The notes under the pieces are model-generated. The model had not been told where the DNA came from. It ran no database searches and was given only the letters and a program-made list of their open reading frames with translations. Of a stretch of 64,000 nucleotides of DNA, positions 1 through 11,389 are shown one piece after another. The position numbers and the translations under genes are program-made. The DNA lies in assembly GCA_964017145.1 (NCBI GenBank), contig OZ024848.1:2864501-2928500 (forward strand), read 5' to 3'. Each line of letters begins with the position of its first letter. Within the stretch, counting starts at the first letter, position 1. The DNA comes from Agrocybe praecox (taxonomy: Eukaryota > Basidiomycota > Agaricomycetes > Agaricales > Agrocybaceae).

Positions 1-518
1 TTGAAGGAGAAGGGGCCCTGCTCGTCATTGTCGTAGCTGATTCTGCCGGATACCGTAAGGCGTATGCCTTCCCGTCTGGCACAAGTGTTTATGACCGCAG
101 CAGCGTCGCGAAGACTCCCTGATCTCCTAAAGAACAGGCCAACTTCATTAATGCTGTAAGCTCTGTTGATAAGTCCTCGTATACATCGTATATCCTTGAA
201 GCTGTCCTCTTCGCGAAGGTAAACATGGACTGTCTGATACGATTTCTTGAACGGGTGAACAACCTGGTCTACGCCTTTCTGAGGTTTTAGTCGGGACTTG
301 GGATTAGGTTTTTCACGAAGTATGAGTCTGCCAATATCGGCAAGCTCTTCAATATGAGTTGCGTGATCTTCGAGGACCATAGGCATAAAAAGCAAATAGA
401 AATGCCTACAGGTCATCGCCAAACGTGCCTGTGACCGATCCCAGACCGCAAGATGCGCGCCTATTTCCAGCAGTAGTTCGTTTGGCAACTCCGAAAGCAT
501 AGATGAGCTTGGTGACAT
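1..518 (-). CDS. F-box protein, N-terminal part (runs off left edge)
   Basis: One open frame of 172 codons runs from an ATG at 518 to the window edge without a stop, so the C-terminus is missing. Residues about 8-45 read as an F-box: LPNELLLEIG, then a hydrophobic helix with AVWDRSQARLAMTCRHFY. F-box proteins recruit substrates to SCF (Skp1-Cullin) ubiquitin ligases; the downstream domain gives specificity. Here the visible downstream part (HIEELADIGRLI, then IRCIRGLINRAYSI and SLRDAAAVINTC) is helical and could be the start of ankyrin-like or other helical repeats, but I cannot name it. No intron is needed in the visible part. Agaricomycetes carry large families of fast-evolving F-box genes, so orthology cannot be claimed. 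I am fairly sure it is coding because the frame stays open for 518 nt in otherwise stop-rich DNA. Confidence 0.6.
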   Translation of the reverse strand, partial: MSPSSSMLSELPNELLLEIGAHLAVWDRSQARLAMTCRHFYLLFMPMVLEDHATHIEELADIGRLILREKPNPKSRLKPQKGVDQVVHPFKKSYQTVHVYLREEDSFKDIRCIRGLINRAYSINEVGLFFRRSGSLRDAAAVINTCARREGIRLTVSGRISYDNDEQGPFSF

Positions 519-2266
519 CGATGAAGAAAGCAGATAAATAAACGAGCAGAAAGAAACCTGGCAAACTGAGCAGTGCCCACGTCTTCGAGAATATGTGCGC
601 GCGGCAAATATGTCGGAGTTAGCGGAGCGTGAAGTTTCCGTGGCCGGGTCCGGCTATTTGTATGACTTGTCATTTCAAGAACGATCGACGTCAAATTTTT
701 TACATTTAACAACTCGACTTAACAGCGTTTTTTTTATTGTCTTGTTAAATTCCAACCTTTTGAGCTTAAAATATTCATATTATGGGGAAATTTCACTGAC
801 TTATTCATAAAATCTTGATCAAAAATAATGAAGCGCCAAAACATGACATATATTTGGACTATACATACTAGTAAATTATAAAGGTACTCCCGCCCATTAA
901 AGGGAGGGCATTGGATCTAACCTGGCCGCTGTGAGAACGTCGCAGATAACTGCAGACGCCCACTTTTTAAGGTCTTTCCGGTCTCAGGAAGGCGCGTCTT
1001 GGTTGCCCCGCAACGCGCCCAACTCCCCCGGGCTGGGGTAGCCCACCATTGCCCAGAGCACATAAATAAAAGATAACAAAACTGAGCCCAATTTCCTGTG
1101 AAAGTGATCAGATAGGATAATAAGTAGATAGGATCAAATATTTACCAAGAATAAGTTGCTTACTGGGGGGACCTTGAGCTGGAGGTAGAGATTAAGCAGA
1201 ATAATGCAACCAGCTCAGAGTAGACATCACCAGAGGCCTCATGCACCAGACGTATATAAGCAACACAGTGCCAGAGAGCAACCCGAAAACGAGATGCGAA
1301 CTACTTCACTTCGCGAAGGATGTCGAATCACCGAAGAATGTCACCGAGTTGCCCGAGAATGTTGCCGCTGAAAAAGCAGTTAGCTGGAAGTGTTGCGTAA
1401 AGCAGTGTCCTGCACTAATTCATCACCCTTAGAACCTACCAAACGCAACTACCCACCAGCTGCGACTGTCGAGACTCTCTGATGACGAAGCGTCTATTTG
1501 GTGTGGTCTGACTTCTGCAACTATAGGGTTTGTTTTCTTGATTGCCATATTCAGTACCTTTTTTAAAACTAAATGATCGAAGCACTGCTCAACTGACATA
1601 TATTTGTCTAGACTATTTTGTGCTATCAGTGCCTTTGTTATCCGACAGACGACACCGGACTTGACCAAGAATGTATGCGCTAGTGATGGGCAATCGCGGT
1701 CTTTTCGGTCTTTTCGTCCCACTCGATGGAGTAATTAAATGTGTTATTTTTGTCATTGATCTCCCAATTTTGATGCACAGACTCTTTAACGACCAAGTAC
1801 AATGCATATCACGACTACAATCGGACTAGTGCCTCGTAACCCAATGTACCACTGCACGAATAGGAATACATAGATTTTAACACATTCTAGCGACAAACTT
1901 GACCTTGATGACAGTTCCCGAACTATAAAGAAAGCACGTTCCTACACAAACGAGAGTAATTTCAAGCGCCAAGCGTCTTTGAAGCAGGTACCTCAGCGCG
2001 CCCATAACTCACGCTTGGATCACTCATATTATCGGTGTAACGTTAAGGCTGTACAACTAATTAATACATTTAATCCGACCACATGCACAACACGCCTGGC
2101 TGTGTGTACGGCGACTTACTCCGTACAATTGATGTAAGCCTCTTATACAGAACTACATAAACGACAGCACCAGACCTAATTGAACGCTCACCACGATAAT
2201 CATTACCGTTTCTTTAAACCACCAGATCCTGCCTCATTCCAAAACTGACTTTTGATCTTTAACGCG
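519..2266. other. intergenic, no supported gene
   Basis: AT-rich spacer between the F-box gene and the first four-helix membrane gene. Short open frames on both strands have no recognisable motif or coherent splice pattern. I see no RNA gene or transposon end here. Confidence 0.5.
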
Positions 2267-3125
2267 ATGTCGTCCTTGAAACAAAGAACTACACTATACA
2301 GTAAGCATACTACAGAGCCCTTGAATACTGTTATACTCATTGTATACTTGACATTCCAAAAACACAGGCCTCGTTCTTGCTTTTGCGGTCATCGAGACTG
2401 CGATTGCATTCACCTCTGGGTTCATGGACGGGTTCGCTCGGCTTTTAAGTAAGGAATTCGTCTGTGACTTCATGAAGTAAAGCTAATCATTGAGCCTCTG
2501 CTCCTTTCTCTACTATAGAATTTTTTGGGCCAATTACAGGAGGATTTTCCGTCCTGACATGGATCTGGCTGAGCGTCCTGTGAGTACCTACCTGCTTGCT
2601 CTCCTATGGGCCCGAATATTTTAGACTTAAGCGAGGATTCGAAGATTATCATTCAACAGCCGGCCCAAGTCCACACATCCCCTAACGAGATCGTTCGTCC
2701 ATTTCTATAGTTTTGTATCCCTGGTTATCATCTTCTTCTGTGAGTCCTTTTACAACCTACCTACTATCAGAGTACTAAATCTAACTTGACTCTATGGAAA
2801 AATAGCTTGTGGAATTATGCTCTTCACACAGGCTCCTGCCAACTGCAACTTCTCGAGATCCTCGGATGGCTTCGCAGCGACATGGTGCGGGATGAACGTC
2901 ACCGCTGGTGGATTGGCTTTCTTGATCGCTATCCTAAGTTCGTCTTTTCTCTTTGAATTTCGTTCTTGTAAATCTTGGAGCTTGGCTGAAGTGCTTCTGT
3001 GATATTTTCAAATAGGTGGTTCTGCGGCACTTGTTATCCGCCGAGGTACTTCAGATTTAAGCGAGAATGTATGCGCAGGGGACCTGAGGCCCGGATCAGT
3101 TCCGTTAGACGATGTTCATGCTTAA
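2267..3125 (+). CDS. four-helix (MARVEL-like) membrane protein, copy 1
   Basis: Five exons rebuilt by hand: the ATG at 2267 begins MSSLKQRTTLYS. Introns start at about 2301, 2450, 2580, 2734 and 2938, and every phase matches. The product is about 165 residues with four hydrophobic segments: about 10-32 (LVLAFAVIETAIAF), 41-59 (FGPITGGFSVLTWIWL), 73-95 (FVSLVIIFFSCGIML) and 115-137 (AGGLAFLIAIL). A Cys-containing loop lies between helices 3 and 4 (CNFSRSSDGFAATWC). This is the topology of MARVEL-type membrane proteins, a fold linked to membrane apposition and cortical domains. That assignment rests on topology, not on a diagnostic motif. The C-terminal tail after helix 4 is hydrophilic and ends LDDVHA. 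A paralogue with the same exon phases lies on the other strand at 6246-7094. Confidence 0.7.
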
Positions 3126-6100
3126 TCTTGGGTTAGAGTCAGTAGTGCTCAAACGTTACCGGACATTATTTAAAAAAGCATCAACTACTCTACTATTTCA
3201 AGGTATCCTTTCAGAATATTTGTTCGGGTATGTATGAGTATATTGACGATGATGGTCGTATGGTCAAGTACAACGTGTAAGATCACAAATCATTGCTGGG
3301 GTCATGATTTAATTAAAAACTAGCCGTTGACCCGTGCTTCGCACGGTTTCTTGCCTTACTGTACTCCAACTTCCAAGTGAAAATAAAACGTCTCAAGATA
3401 GAGTCGAACTGTAACACTATTACTTGCTTTCTTTGCCGCCACTTGTCGCCAACCTTTGGTTGGCCCCTCGTGGCCCAGTTTTAGAAATATTGAGAAATAA
3501 AGTAAATGTATATCGGTATAAGTAGAAATACGTGGTATCTAGATTCCGCAAAATATGAATGTAGTGCTAGTAAGACGTCTTAAGCACGATTAAAGCAGGA
3601 GCAAAATGTAAGCCTGCAAGAGCTCCAGCGTTCGCAAGGCACAGGTCACTTCTGCCAGAGCAAGGGCTAGTGTTTCAGGTCTTGCTGTAGCATGACACCT
3701 TGTTCTCATAGTGGCTTGGGCACTGTTCTCACCTTGAACCTGCGCAGGACACGGTTCTCCCGAGGAAATCTGGAAGGCAAGTGTCTGAAACGTGGTATAT
3801 TTCTCTCCATGTATCCCATAACAGTAGATCCGGTCTTGCTGTAGCTGAACCCTGGGCACCTTGCGTCGCGCATGCAGTAAGTGAATTTGGGAAAAGAATT
3901 TGCCAAGCGCATCATCGGTGACGGTGAGCGGTATGAGATGCTATCGAGTCCGTCATAGATATCAGGGAAACATTTCGCAATCAGAGATTGGTTGCGCGAC
4001 AGCAGCGAACCTCCAAACTTCAAGTAACTGCCTTCGATGCCACCTTCATCAATGGACAAACACAAGACACAGGACCACAGGAGTCGTGAGATGCACTTGT
4101 AATTTAAAGATCATAGGCGTCAGAGTCTTTCTGTCGAAGCACACAGCAAGAGAGACAGCAAAGTAAGAGCAATTTAGCAAGAGCAAGAGCAGAGGTCGGC
4201 GGAGTCTCAATAAAGTAAGTAACATAGTGAGCCTGTATGTATGAGTAGCGAGATAATAGAATAATGAGGATAATTTATCGGAGAACAGGATTTGCATTCC
4301 GATGCCTTTTATACACCATGGTGTGTCGAATATCAGAATGTCTTCGAATGTTCTTGAAAAATGGATCACACCGTGCTAAACCGTTGAGGGAATGCAATAG
4401 AAAGGGATTAAGGGATGCGTCAGTCATGTGGTTGCAAAAACGATGGAACAACCACACAACCCTGAGCTCTCGAAAATTCTAGAAATGAAAAGCAAAACAC
4501 GTACGCTGATTGAGTACCGCTTAACGTTGTGCTTTAGCCAATCTTTGTCGAAAGGCTAGGTGACTCCAGTCTCTGAGTGAGCAAGAAAAGTAAAGTTGCC
4601 GCACAGATAGAGGTATACCAAATCATATTTTGACAGGATTTTACCAAGTGTGAAGCTTTGAAAGGCAAGAGAGCCGTTCAAGAGCCGTTCTTTGAGGCGA
4701 TCATCGTTGTGAGAGTGTATTAGTAAGCCTGAGCCTGTGAGCCAGTAAGCGTAAGCGAGCACGTGAAAATAGTGCCTCAGCCAATCAGAACGCGTCTTTG
4801 TCTTTGACGTTTGTCCCGTGAGAAACACCGTCTTCATTTAATATTATAGATTGACGGAAACCCGAGAACTCCGAGAAAGGACCAGGACACGCACGTCGAG
4901 AGTAGCAAGCAACGTTGGAGGATGTAAAGGACAAGACATAAGGCTCTAAATTCAAATTTCAAGATTCATTAACAAGTCTAACTACCTAAAACTATTTAAC
5001 TTTAACTATCTAAACATGCTACTTGAACTTGCCTAGTGGAGGGCATTATTATACTACGGTACGTATATATGTACATATGAAATTCAAAATTTCAAGAAAA
5101 GACATCTGGATGCCTGGTAAAAAACCTGACTGAGAAATAAAATATTTAGCACGGATTGGATAAATTGGCGGGTGATGATAACGAGGAAGACGGTATGTGG
5201 TATGGCGAGGTAAGGCGTGGTATGGTACTATGATATAATATGATACGATATGGAGTATGGAGTGTATGGTACTAGAGAGCATTATAATTTCAATGTGATG
5301 TGACGTTAAAAGTTGAAGTCGATGATCGATGAAAGGGTCATGCAAAAAGATAAAATCATTATAAAATCTCGATGGATGGATGGATGGTGAGGGGGATGTC
5401 CGTGTCGTGCAAGAATTGAGGTAAAAGAAAAATGATGATGATCTCGTTGATGCGTGTGCAAGAAGGCAAGAGAAAGAGAGGAGGAGGAAGGTTCAAAAAA
5501 AGGTAGCCACAGAATACACAATGTACAAGATGATGACGATGATGACGATGTCGAAAGCAAGAGGACTAAGCTGGTATGAGCCACAAGAAAATAAAGGAGC
5601 AAAGAGCAAAGGAGGAGAGCAGAAGAGAGAAAAAGAGAAAGTAAAAAGAAACCGCAAAGTATCGACGCATGTAAGATGGATACAAGCTGGCAAGTCGAGT
5701 CGCCAACGTTTTGTTTTTGGAGAGAAAAGTATGGGTGAAGAGTGGCAATTTAACTGGATGTGTGTGTGTGTCGCTCGAGAATGGTTCTATAATCGCCTAT
5801 AGACAGATGAAAATAAAACACAGAAGAGATCAGCACATATCGTGGATAAGAAGGATAGAAAGAACGAAAGAAAATAGAAAGTTTACTACTCACTCATTAA
5901 CCGCATAACCCAACTATCAGAGGCCAAATTTATCCCTGTTGGATAGCCTCACCACCCTGCCCGTCCGTTCAAGGTGCACACACGAAATCCAAACTCTCCA
6001 ATTCTCGTTTCTCAATTTGAGCCACGTTCACTGATAAACCGGCGCCTGTCGCTCTGGAGCCTTTGAATACGAATATAGCGGCAGTCATAGCTAGGGAATG

Positions 6101-6245
6101 AATAGGAGAAAGATTAGCTTTTTTGTTTTGTTCTTGAATATGAATAATAATAATCGAAGGAATAAAAGAAAGAGAGACCTGAGGACCGAATAATATCAGG
6201 CACCCGAGGAGACGAAGCAAGAGAAGGTCCGAATGAAAGAGCATA
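3126..6245. other. intergenic between convergent membrane genes
   Basis: About 3.1 kb between the stop codons of the two four-helix genes. It contains the Helitron-like end at 3320, a minus-strand pair of overlapping frames at 3590-4065 with no recognisable motif, purine-rich tracts near 4140-4200 and 5560-5660, and simple repeats such as (ATGG)n near 5372-5388. No gene is supported. Confidence 0.45.
3320..3346 (-). mobile_element. Helitron-like 3' terminus (hairpin plus CTAG)
   Basis: Read on the minus strand, a perfect 6-bp stem (CCGTGC/GCACGG, 3-nt loop, plus-strand 3332-3346) is followed after about eight bases by CTAG at 3320-3323 and then T. Helitrons typically end in a short GC-rich hairpin about 10 nt before CTRR and insert before T. 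No Rep/helicase frame is visible to the right, so this would be a non-autonomous or truncated element. The 5' end could not be located. Confidence 0.4.
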
Positions 6246-7094
6246 TCATCTTTTCTTCTTCTTTCCGTAAGGATAGGTAGCTCTAATCCAAACGTAAAAG
6301 TACGAGGCGAGCAAGAGGCAGAAAGCACGTATTGAGTATGAATAAATCAATTACTCACAGAAGAAGCTAGTGCAAAATGCCAGTGCACTTGAGAAGCTAG
6401 CAGCAGCGCACCAGAGGGTCTTGTTCGCACCGCACTCCCAAGGCATTTGCGTCGCTAGCATTATCCCGACAGCTTGATATTTACAATCGTGTTATTGTTG
6501 AGTTGCAGAGAAATTCGGATAGGGGTGGATTTGCACCACAGAATACAAAGATAGGACCGAGAGAAAAGTTTTTTTGGGGGGAGATATGGTTAATTGACGT
6601 GAATTCCAAAGAGAGAATTCGAATACTAACCTAACCAGACCACTGAGAAGACAGTGAAAGAGATAAAATGGGCACCAGAGCGGCATAGAAAATGCGTCGA
6701 CTGGGGTCGATGATTGCATTTTAGTCTAACAGTCGAGAAAGGTCAACCACAGGTGAGTTGGGTCATATGGCGTTTAGAAAGAAGTGAAACGCACAGAATG
6801 GCTATCCACATCCACGTCGCCACTGATAATCCTCCTGCCAATTTACCAAAGATGACTTTTCAAAACCATCGTCAGTTCCCAAGCTCATGGACACCTCCCG
6901 CGAATGCCGCGTGCCAAAACACTCACACAGATACGGCGACCGTCCATTCACGAACCCAGCCAGCACCCCAAATACACTTTGAAGAACTGCAGTAAATAGA
7001 GCGAGACCTATCGAAAAAACACGCCATGTCAATGGAAAAAAAGGGGTTTACTATATTTAGACTCACTGTAGAAAGGAGTACGGTTGCAGCCCAT
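6246..7094 (-). CDS. four-helix (MARVEL-like) membrane protein, copy 2
   Basis: Minus-strand gene rebuilt from exons beginning MGCNRTPFYS at 7094. Exon 2 gives LALFTAVLQSVFGVLAGFVN. Exon 3 gives IFGKLAGGLSVATWMWIAIL, matching the copy-1 segment FFGPITGGFSVLTWIWLSVL. Exon 4 gives RRIFYAALVPILSLSL, and exon 5 VGIMLATQMPWECGANKTLWC followed by a fourth hydrophobic run (SALAFCTSFF). Intron phases repeat those of copy 1 exactly: 1, 1, 2, 1, 1. The last exon is short and appears to end STYPYGKKKKR, so the tail is basic, unlike copy 1. The Cys pair in the helix 3-4 loop is conserved. The donor after exon 4 (about 6625) and the last acceptor are the least certain joins. The pair is a diverged ancient duplication in inverted orientation. 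Confidence 0.6.
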
Positions 7095-8291
7095 GATGAC
7101 CCAGTAGTATATAGCTTTAGAATGCGAGGAGAAAAAGAAAAAAGGCGAGCAAAGAGACAGGTAATTGGGAGAAGAGAGGAAAGGGGTGGAGTCCAAAGAA
7201 CGGTAGTATGGTGCGGGACTAAAGCAAGTCGAACCCTCTCTAGCCAAATATAGAATTCTTGAGGGACCGCTTAGTTGCGAAGACGACTTGTGTACACTTC
7301 CGTAGGCAGAAGTCTTGTCCACACGGAGCTTACACGCCTGATCATTATAATTCTTCTCGTACGTCTTTTCGTGCGGAGATGAGCATCGCTTACATTCCAG
7401 GCCTTTCTGGATGTATGTAACCAATTGCCGCGTGGTTTAGCCCCCTCCATTTCGTCTCCGTGCATTCAAAGGGGCAGGAGGAAACATACATATCCCGATT
7501 TGGGTTGTCGAGGAAAACATATGATGGCGGAGTGCCAAGGTTTCAAACAGCGAAAGGTCCGTATTTTCATTATATGTACACACGACTACAGAAAGGAACG
7601 ACAACCGCGATGAGATTCTCGAACAAAGTCAACAGAACTGTCAAAACCACTGACAGCTGCTCAAGCTCAAGCCCTGCTCTCGAAACTTGGTGGCCAACTG
7701 TATCTTAAGCAGGCTAAAGCCGTCTCCATCTTGGGTAAGTGTAGACCTGCAAGTAATACCGTCAAACTAGATCGAACAAGGAAAACAAACGCCAACAGCC
7801 CTATGACGCCTTTTAGTTCCAATCCCCTTCCCTGCAAGTTCCTTCCAAATTTCCGGAGGTAAATATTCATCCATGTCTCATGTCCCAGAACTGTGGCAAT
7901 AAGAATATTCGGCCCCCGACGCCGTATGACCAGAACAAGCCGTTAGTATGCATCCCGAATGAAGCCAGAAAGAAAGAAAAAAGACTTTGCGGTCCAGAAG
8001 CAATTTATCGAGAAGCGTAATAGCAGGATCAAAGTGGCACTATGCCCTGCAGCGTAAATCGTTTTCCTATATCATATATTTATTTGATTTCTAAAACACA
8101 AAATCAAAGTCAGCTATCATGCCATGCTATACAAACACAATATAACCAGGAAGCAGGAAGCAGGAAGAAAGACGGAGGGGGAAAGAACGTCACTCACATT
8201 TTTAAATACAAAATGACACCTCCCATGTTTTGAATAGAACTAATACAGCCATAACAGATCAATCGAACTAAAAGAGTGCAGCTGTGGTTCG
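7095..8291. other. intergenic, with a possible small plus-strand gene at about 7520-7860
   Basis: A spliced plus-strand reading near 7633-7733 gives a coherent helical peptide (LTAAQAQALLSKLGGQLYL, then KQAKAVSIL) ending at a good donor GTAAGT at about 7734. I could not extend it confidently to a start or stop and do not recognise it. The opposite strand has a 67-residue open frame over the same bases. The rest is unremarkable. Confidence 0.3.
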
Positions 8292-9388
8292 TCATGACTT
8301 GGAAGATTTCTTTTTGGCAGCAGCCTTTGCTTCCTTCTCTTTCTTGGCCTTTTCCTTTGCAGCGTCTTCTACGGCGAGCTGGTGCGCTTTTTCGTTGAGG
8401 CCCAGTCTGTTCCTGGCGATCTAATGAGTAATAGAAAAGAATTGATTAAATGGGTTAGTTGAGGTCTGAGAAGTAGGAGATTATATGTACCTCGTAGGCG
8501 TAAAACTAATGTAAAGAAGGGCATATGTTAGGACTTGGAAATGTGTTGTGAGGATGAAGAAAACGTACTTGTATCCGTGTAACTGAAAATAGTAAGGATA
8601 GGTGTGAATTCGGTGATACAACACATAAAAGAAATGAACAACATACCGAAGATCGTGTTGGATTCACCGTATTCATCCCTCGCATCCGTGCGAATTAGAG
8701 AGCCAAAGTTGTAGTCCTTGACTTTGTCCTTGTAGCTGTAAATACGAGGGTAGGTTTAGCTGACGAACTTGTCCAAAGAAAGAAAAGGGGAAAAGAGAAT
8801 GAGAAGAAAGAAAAAAGACAATAAACAGCATAGTGCCAAAATATATCGGAAAAGCACGAACCTCTCAATGAAATCGCGCCAGCGGTTCTTGCCATCAGCA
8901 CTCTTCATCCAGTCCTCGTCAATCTTGATGAGTTTATCATGAGGAGCCTCATTGAGTTCCGGGAACGTCTTCATCGTGTGTTCGAAGATTTCATCATCGT
9001 ACCTGGCATAGAAACGTAAGAAATGACATGCATCCAGGGGTACGTCGTGAGGACAAACTTGGTGAGTTTCAAGTCTTTAGGGTCGACTTTCTCAAGGAGA
9101 TTCCAGTAGGTCTAAGCAGGAGAATTAAGGTTTAGGACGTGCGAGAAAGTCCAGAGAAAGACACCGGACGACGACGAACCTGGGCTTGTTCGACAGCTTT
9201 TACCGCGAACCTATTGGAGACAATCGATAGATTAGATTCGTAGAAACGACGCCCCGTTTATCCGTATCGACAACTCACTGTTTCTCAATCTATATAGCAA
9301 TGGGTTAACACTGTTCCATATCTCAAACAGGCACACGACGAACCTCCATGAGATTCTGGGCATTGTTAGGATCGAACTTGGTGGCCAT
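8292..9388 (-). CDS. PBDC1: PBDC1/Chp1 family, eEF1A co-translational chaperone
   Basis: The spliced product starts MATKFDPNNAQNLMEIEKQF and aligns along its length with yeast YPL225W (Chp1) and human PBDC1: EIEKQFAVKAVEQAQTYW, LKLTKYDDEIFE, RWRDFIERYKDKVKDYNFG, LIRTDARDEYGE, TRIQFYAYEIARNRLGLN. Chp1 binds nascent eEF1A at the ribosome and helps its GTPase domain fold, so this protein is expected to be cytosolic. The older name 'polysaccharide biosynthesis domain' is misleading. The family core ends near the NRLGLN motif; the C-terminal tail here is a Lys/Ala/Glu-rich helix ending KKKSSKS. The gene has at least eight exons, some tiny: 11 nt (9279-9289), 14 nt (8569-8582) and 15 nt (8491-8505). 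All joins keep phase and the family motifs run across them, so the assignment is firm. Confidence 0.92.
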
Positions 9389-11389
9389 GTCTAGTCGAGT
9401 CGCTGTAGCTAGCTATACGACACGAAGAAAGAAAGAAAGAAAGGCTGTGACGGTTACTGTTTAACAAAATGCGCGTTCACAAAAGAAATCGAACGACCTG
9501 GAGATGGACAGATGCTACGTGGACCCAAGGGATACACTGATGATGATGATGGTGATGTGGCAACTACACGGGAAGTGTCGTGCGTGTCGTGAACAAGTTC
9601 AAAGTGAAAACCTCGGCAGATATTGCATGGTCGCCTAGATTATTTCACACCTGCCACATCGCTACCTGATTGCAACACATGTGACCGTCCTAAGCTAGCC
9701 CAATCGTAGGGTTAGGGTTTTTGTTGCCAGGTTCATCTGTCCTTAGCCTCTTGGTATGTTTCCTGTGGTTTATGATTTTATCGTTGGAGGAACATGATAC
9801 CTCATCGTAACCCCAAAGTCGTGAGGTAACAGGCTTCCTTCAATTATCGTCAAGACTTTCAGATCAGTGCACTCTGAGCGCGCCAACAAGAGGCTTTGAA
9901 GAATTTCAGACCGACGGGCTTCATCGTCGTTGTCGTATAAACCATGATTTACCACCAGACATGTTCTTTTTTTTTTTTTTTGGAATAAGACTTTCCATTC
10001 TAAAGTTGTGTGAACATTATTTTTATATTATTTAATGCAATAAATAAATGTATGGGTTGAGGAGGAAGTAAGGAATATATGCAAGACTACAGACACTATT
10101 CCATCTCTTCGAGACAACGTGAAACAGCATCATGGGCGTCTAAGCCGTGGATCCTGGTTTCATGTGTGACAAAAAAAGAATGCCATCCGCTAGACCTGCG
10201 GTCGTTATCCTTCGCCAGCCTTTTTGCTTAATGATGATTTGACCTTCGCGGAGAAGGGCCCCGGGCTTCAAGCACGCTGCAGTCTAGACAACCACGAATG
10301 GACGCCATGACGGGCCAATGTGACGGCATTCAGCCCTTTCTCAGCGCCTAGATATCATAAGGCTTTCCCGACCGTCAATTTGTTTTCTGCGGTTCAGAGG
10401 TTTATGTGCATATGGATAGATAAGCATACGGATAGATAATGCCCGAGACCATAATGAAACAAAGGTACTGCGTAGAAGACTACCAAATGCATATGGTCTG
10501 AGGGGTCGGAGGGAGGCCATAAAGCAGCGCAGTACTTCGGAGTTCCGTGTTTTTGAGGGTGGATCGAACTTAGAAGTGCCAATAAAGGTTGCGGAGCGCG
10601 ATAACTCTTCGATGTTTTAAGGATACAGATAAACCTGCGTAGTCCACATTCACTCGGGAAATATGTAAGCATATTTGGGGCGAAATTGGCCCATGTGTAT
10701 GAGAGAGAGATAGTGAGCACCGTCCAGTCGATACAGGGCCCTCCGGTCGGTTTACAGAAAAAGCATCTCCTATTGGCGAGTGTGCTGATTGTTTAGCATT
10801 GGTATTTGAAAGTGCCCATCGCCAACGCAGAGCTCTTTTCAGAGAACACGCGTTTTGAGGGCCTCGGCCACGACAAATCACACCGTCGAGCTCGTTGAGT
10901 TGCAAAAAAGGTGCCGTCCATGCTTCCAGCCCACAGGGTAAAGAGTCCGTACTGTCTGGATCAAAGTGAAAATGGACCTATTCATCGCCGCCACCTTCCT
11001 CCCAGCCGTCTTCAATGCTTTCTGCTGGCGGGCGCTCCAAAACGCTACGATAGAAGAGGTATGTGTCATATAGTTTCCCCCCATTCTTCTCTCCTGTTTT
11101 GATGTTTTTTGAGCAATGTAGGAGGTATATTAGCTTTGGACGCTTAATCAGAGGCAAGCCGTCATTACCAAGTTTGAAAACTGACCTTTGCCAAACTCTG
11201 TCAAAATGTGATCTAATTTATCAACGTCAAGCTCCTAGTTAGCTACCTGAGCGCTTTAAAAGTTAGCAGTTGCTTGCTGCTGATTGCTGTATGGATGCTC
11301 CTTCGATAACGTCTAATATCTCTGTCGCTCTTCCATTTTGATTATTTTATTTTACACAGACAAGGGTATATAGGAATTAACACGAACAT
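9389..11389. other. intergenic with one protein-like remnant
   Basis: Contains a GAAA repeat near 9424, GATGAT repeats near 9540, a two-unit telomere-like TAGGG motif at 9707-9720 and a run of 15 T at 9967-9981. The minus-strand frame at 9770-9955 is described separately. The remainder to 11389 has only short frames without motifs. Confidence 0.5.
9770..9955 (-). pseudogene. possible fragment of an unidentified fungal protein
   Basis: A minus-strand frame reads NHGLYDNDDEARRSEILQSL, then SECTDLKVLTIIEGSLLPHDFGV, ending PPTIKS. The pattern of charged helix followed by 'C-x-x-L-K-V-[VL]-T' resembles the tail of F-box/LRR-type fungal proteins. No upstream exon with a start was found, and a T-run lies just beyond at 9967. 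Most likely a gene remnant. Confidence 0.25.

Noticed and set aside
9707..9720. Telomere-like TAGGGTTAGGG motif, also at 57073-57083
   Set aside because: Only two units each, within ordinary intergenic DNA; chance or minor repair scars, not a telomere.
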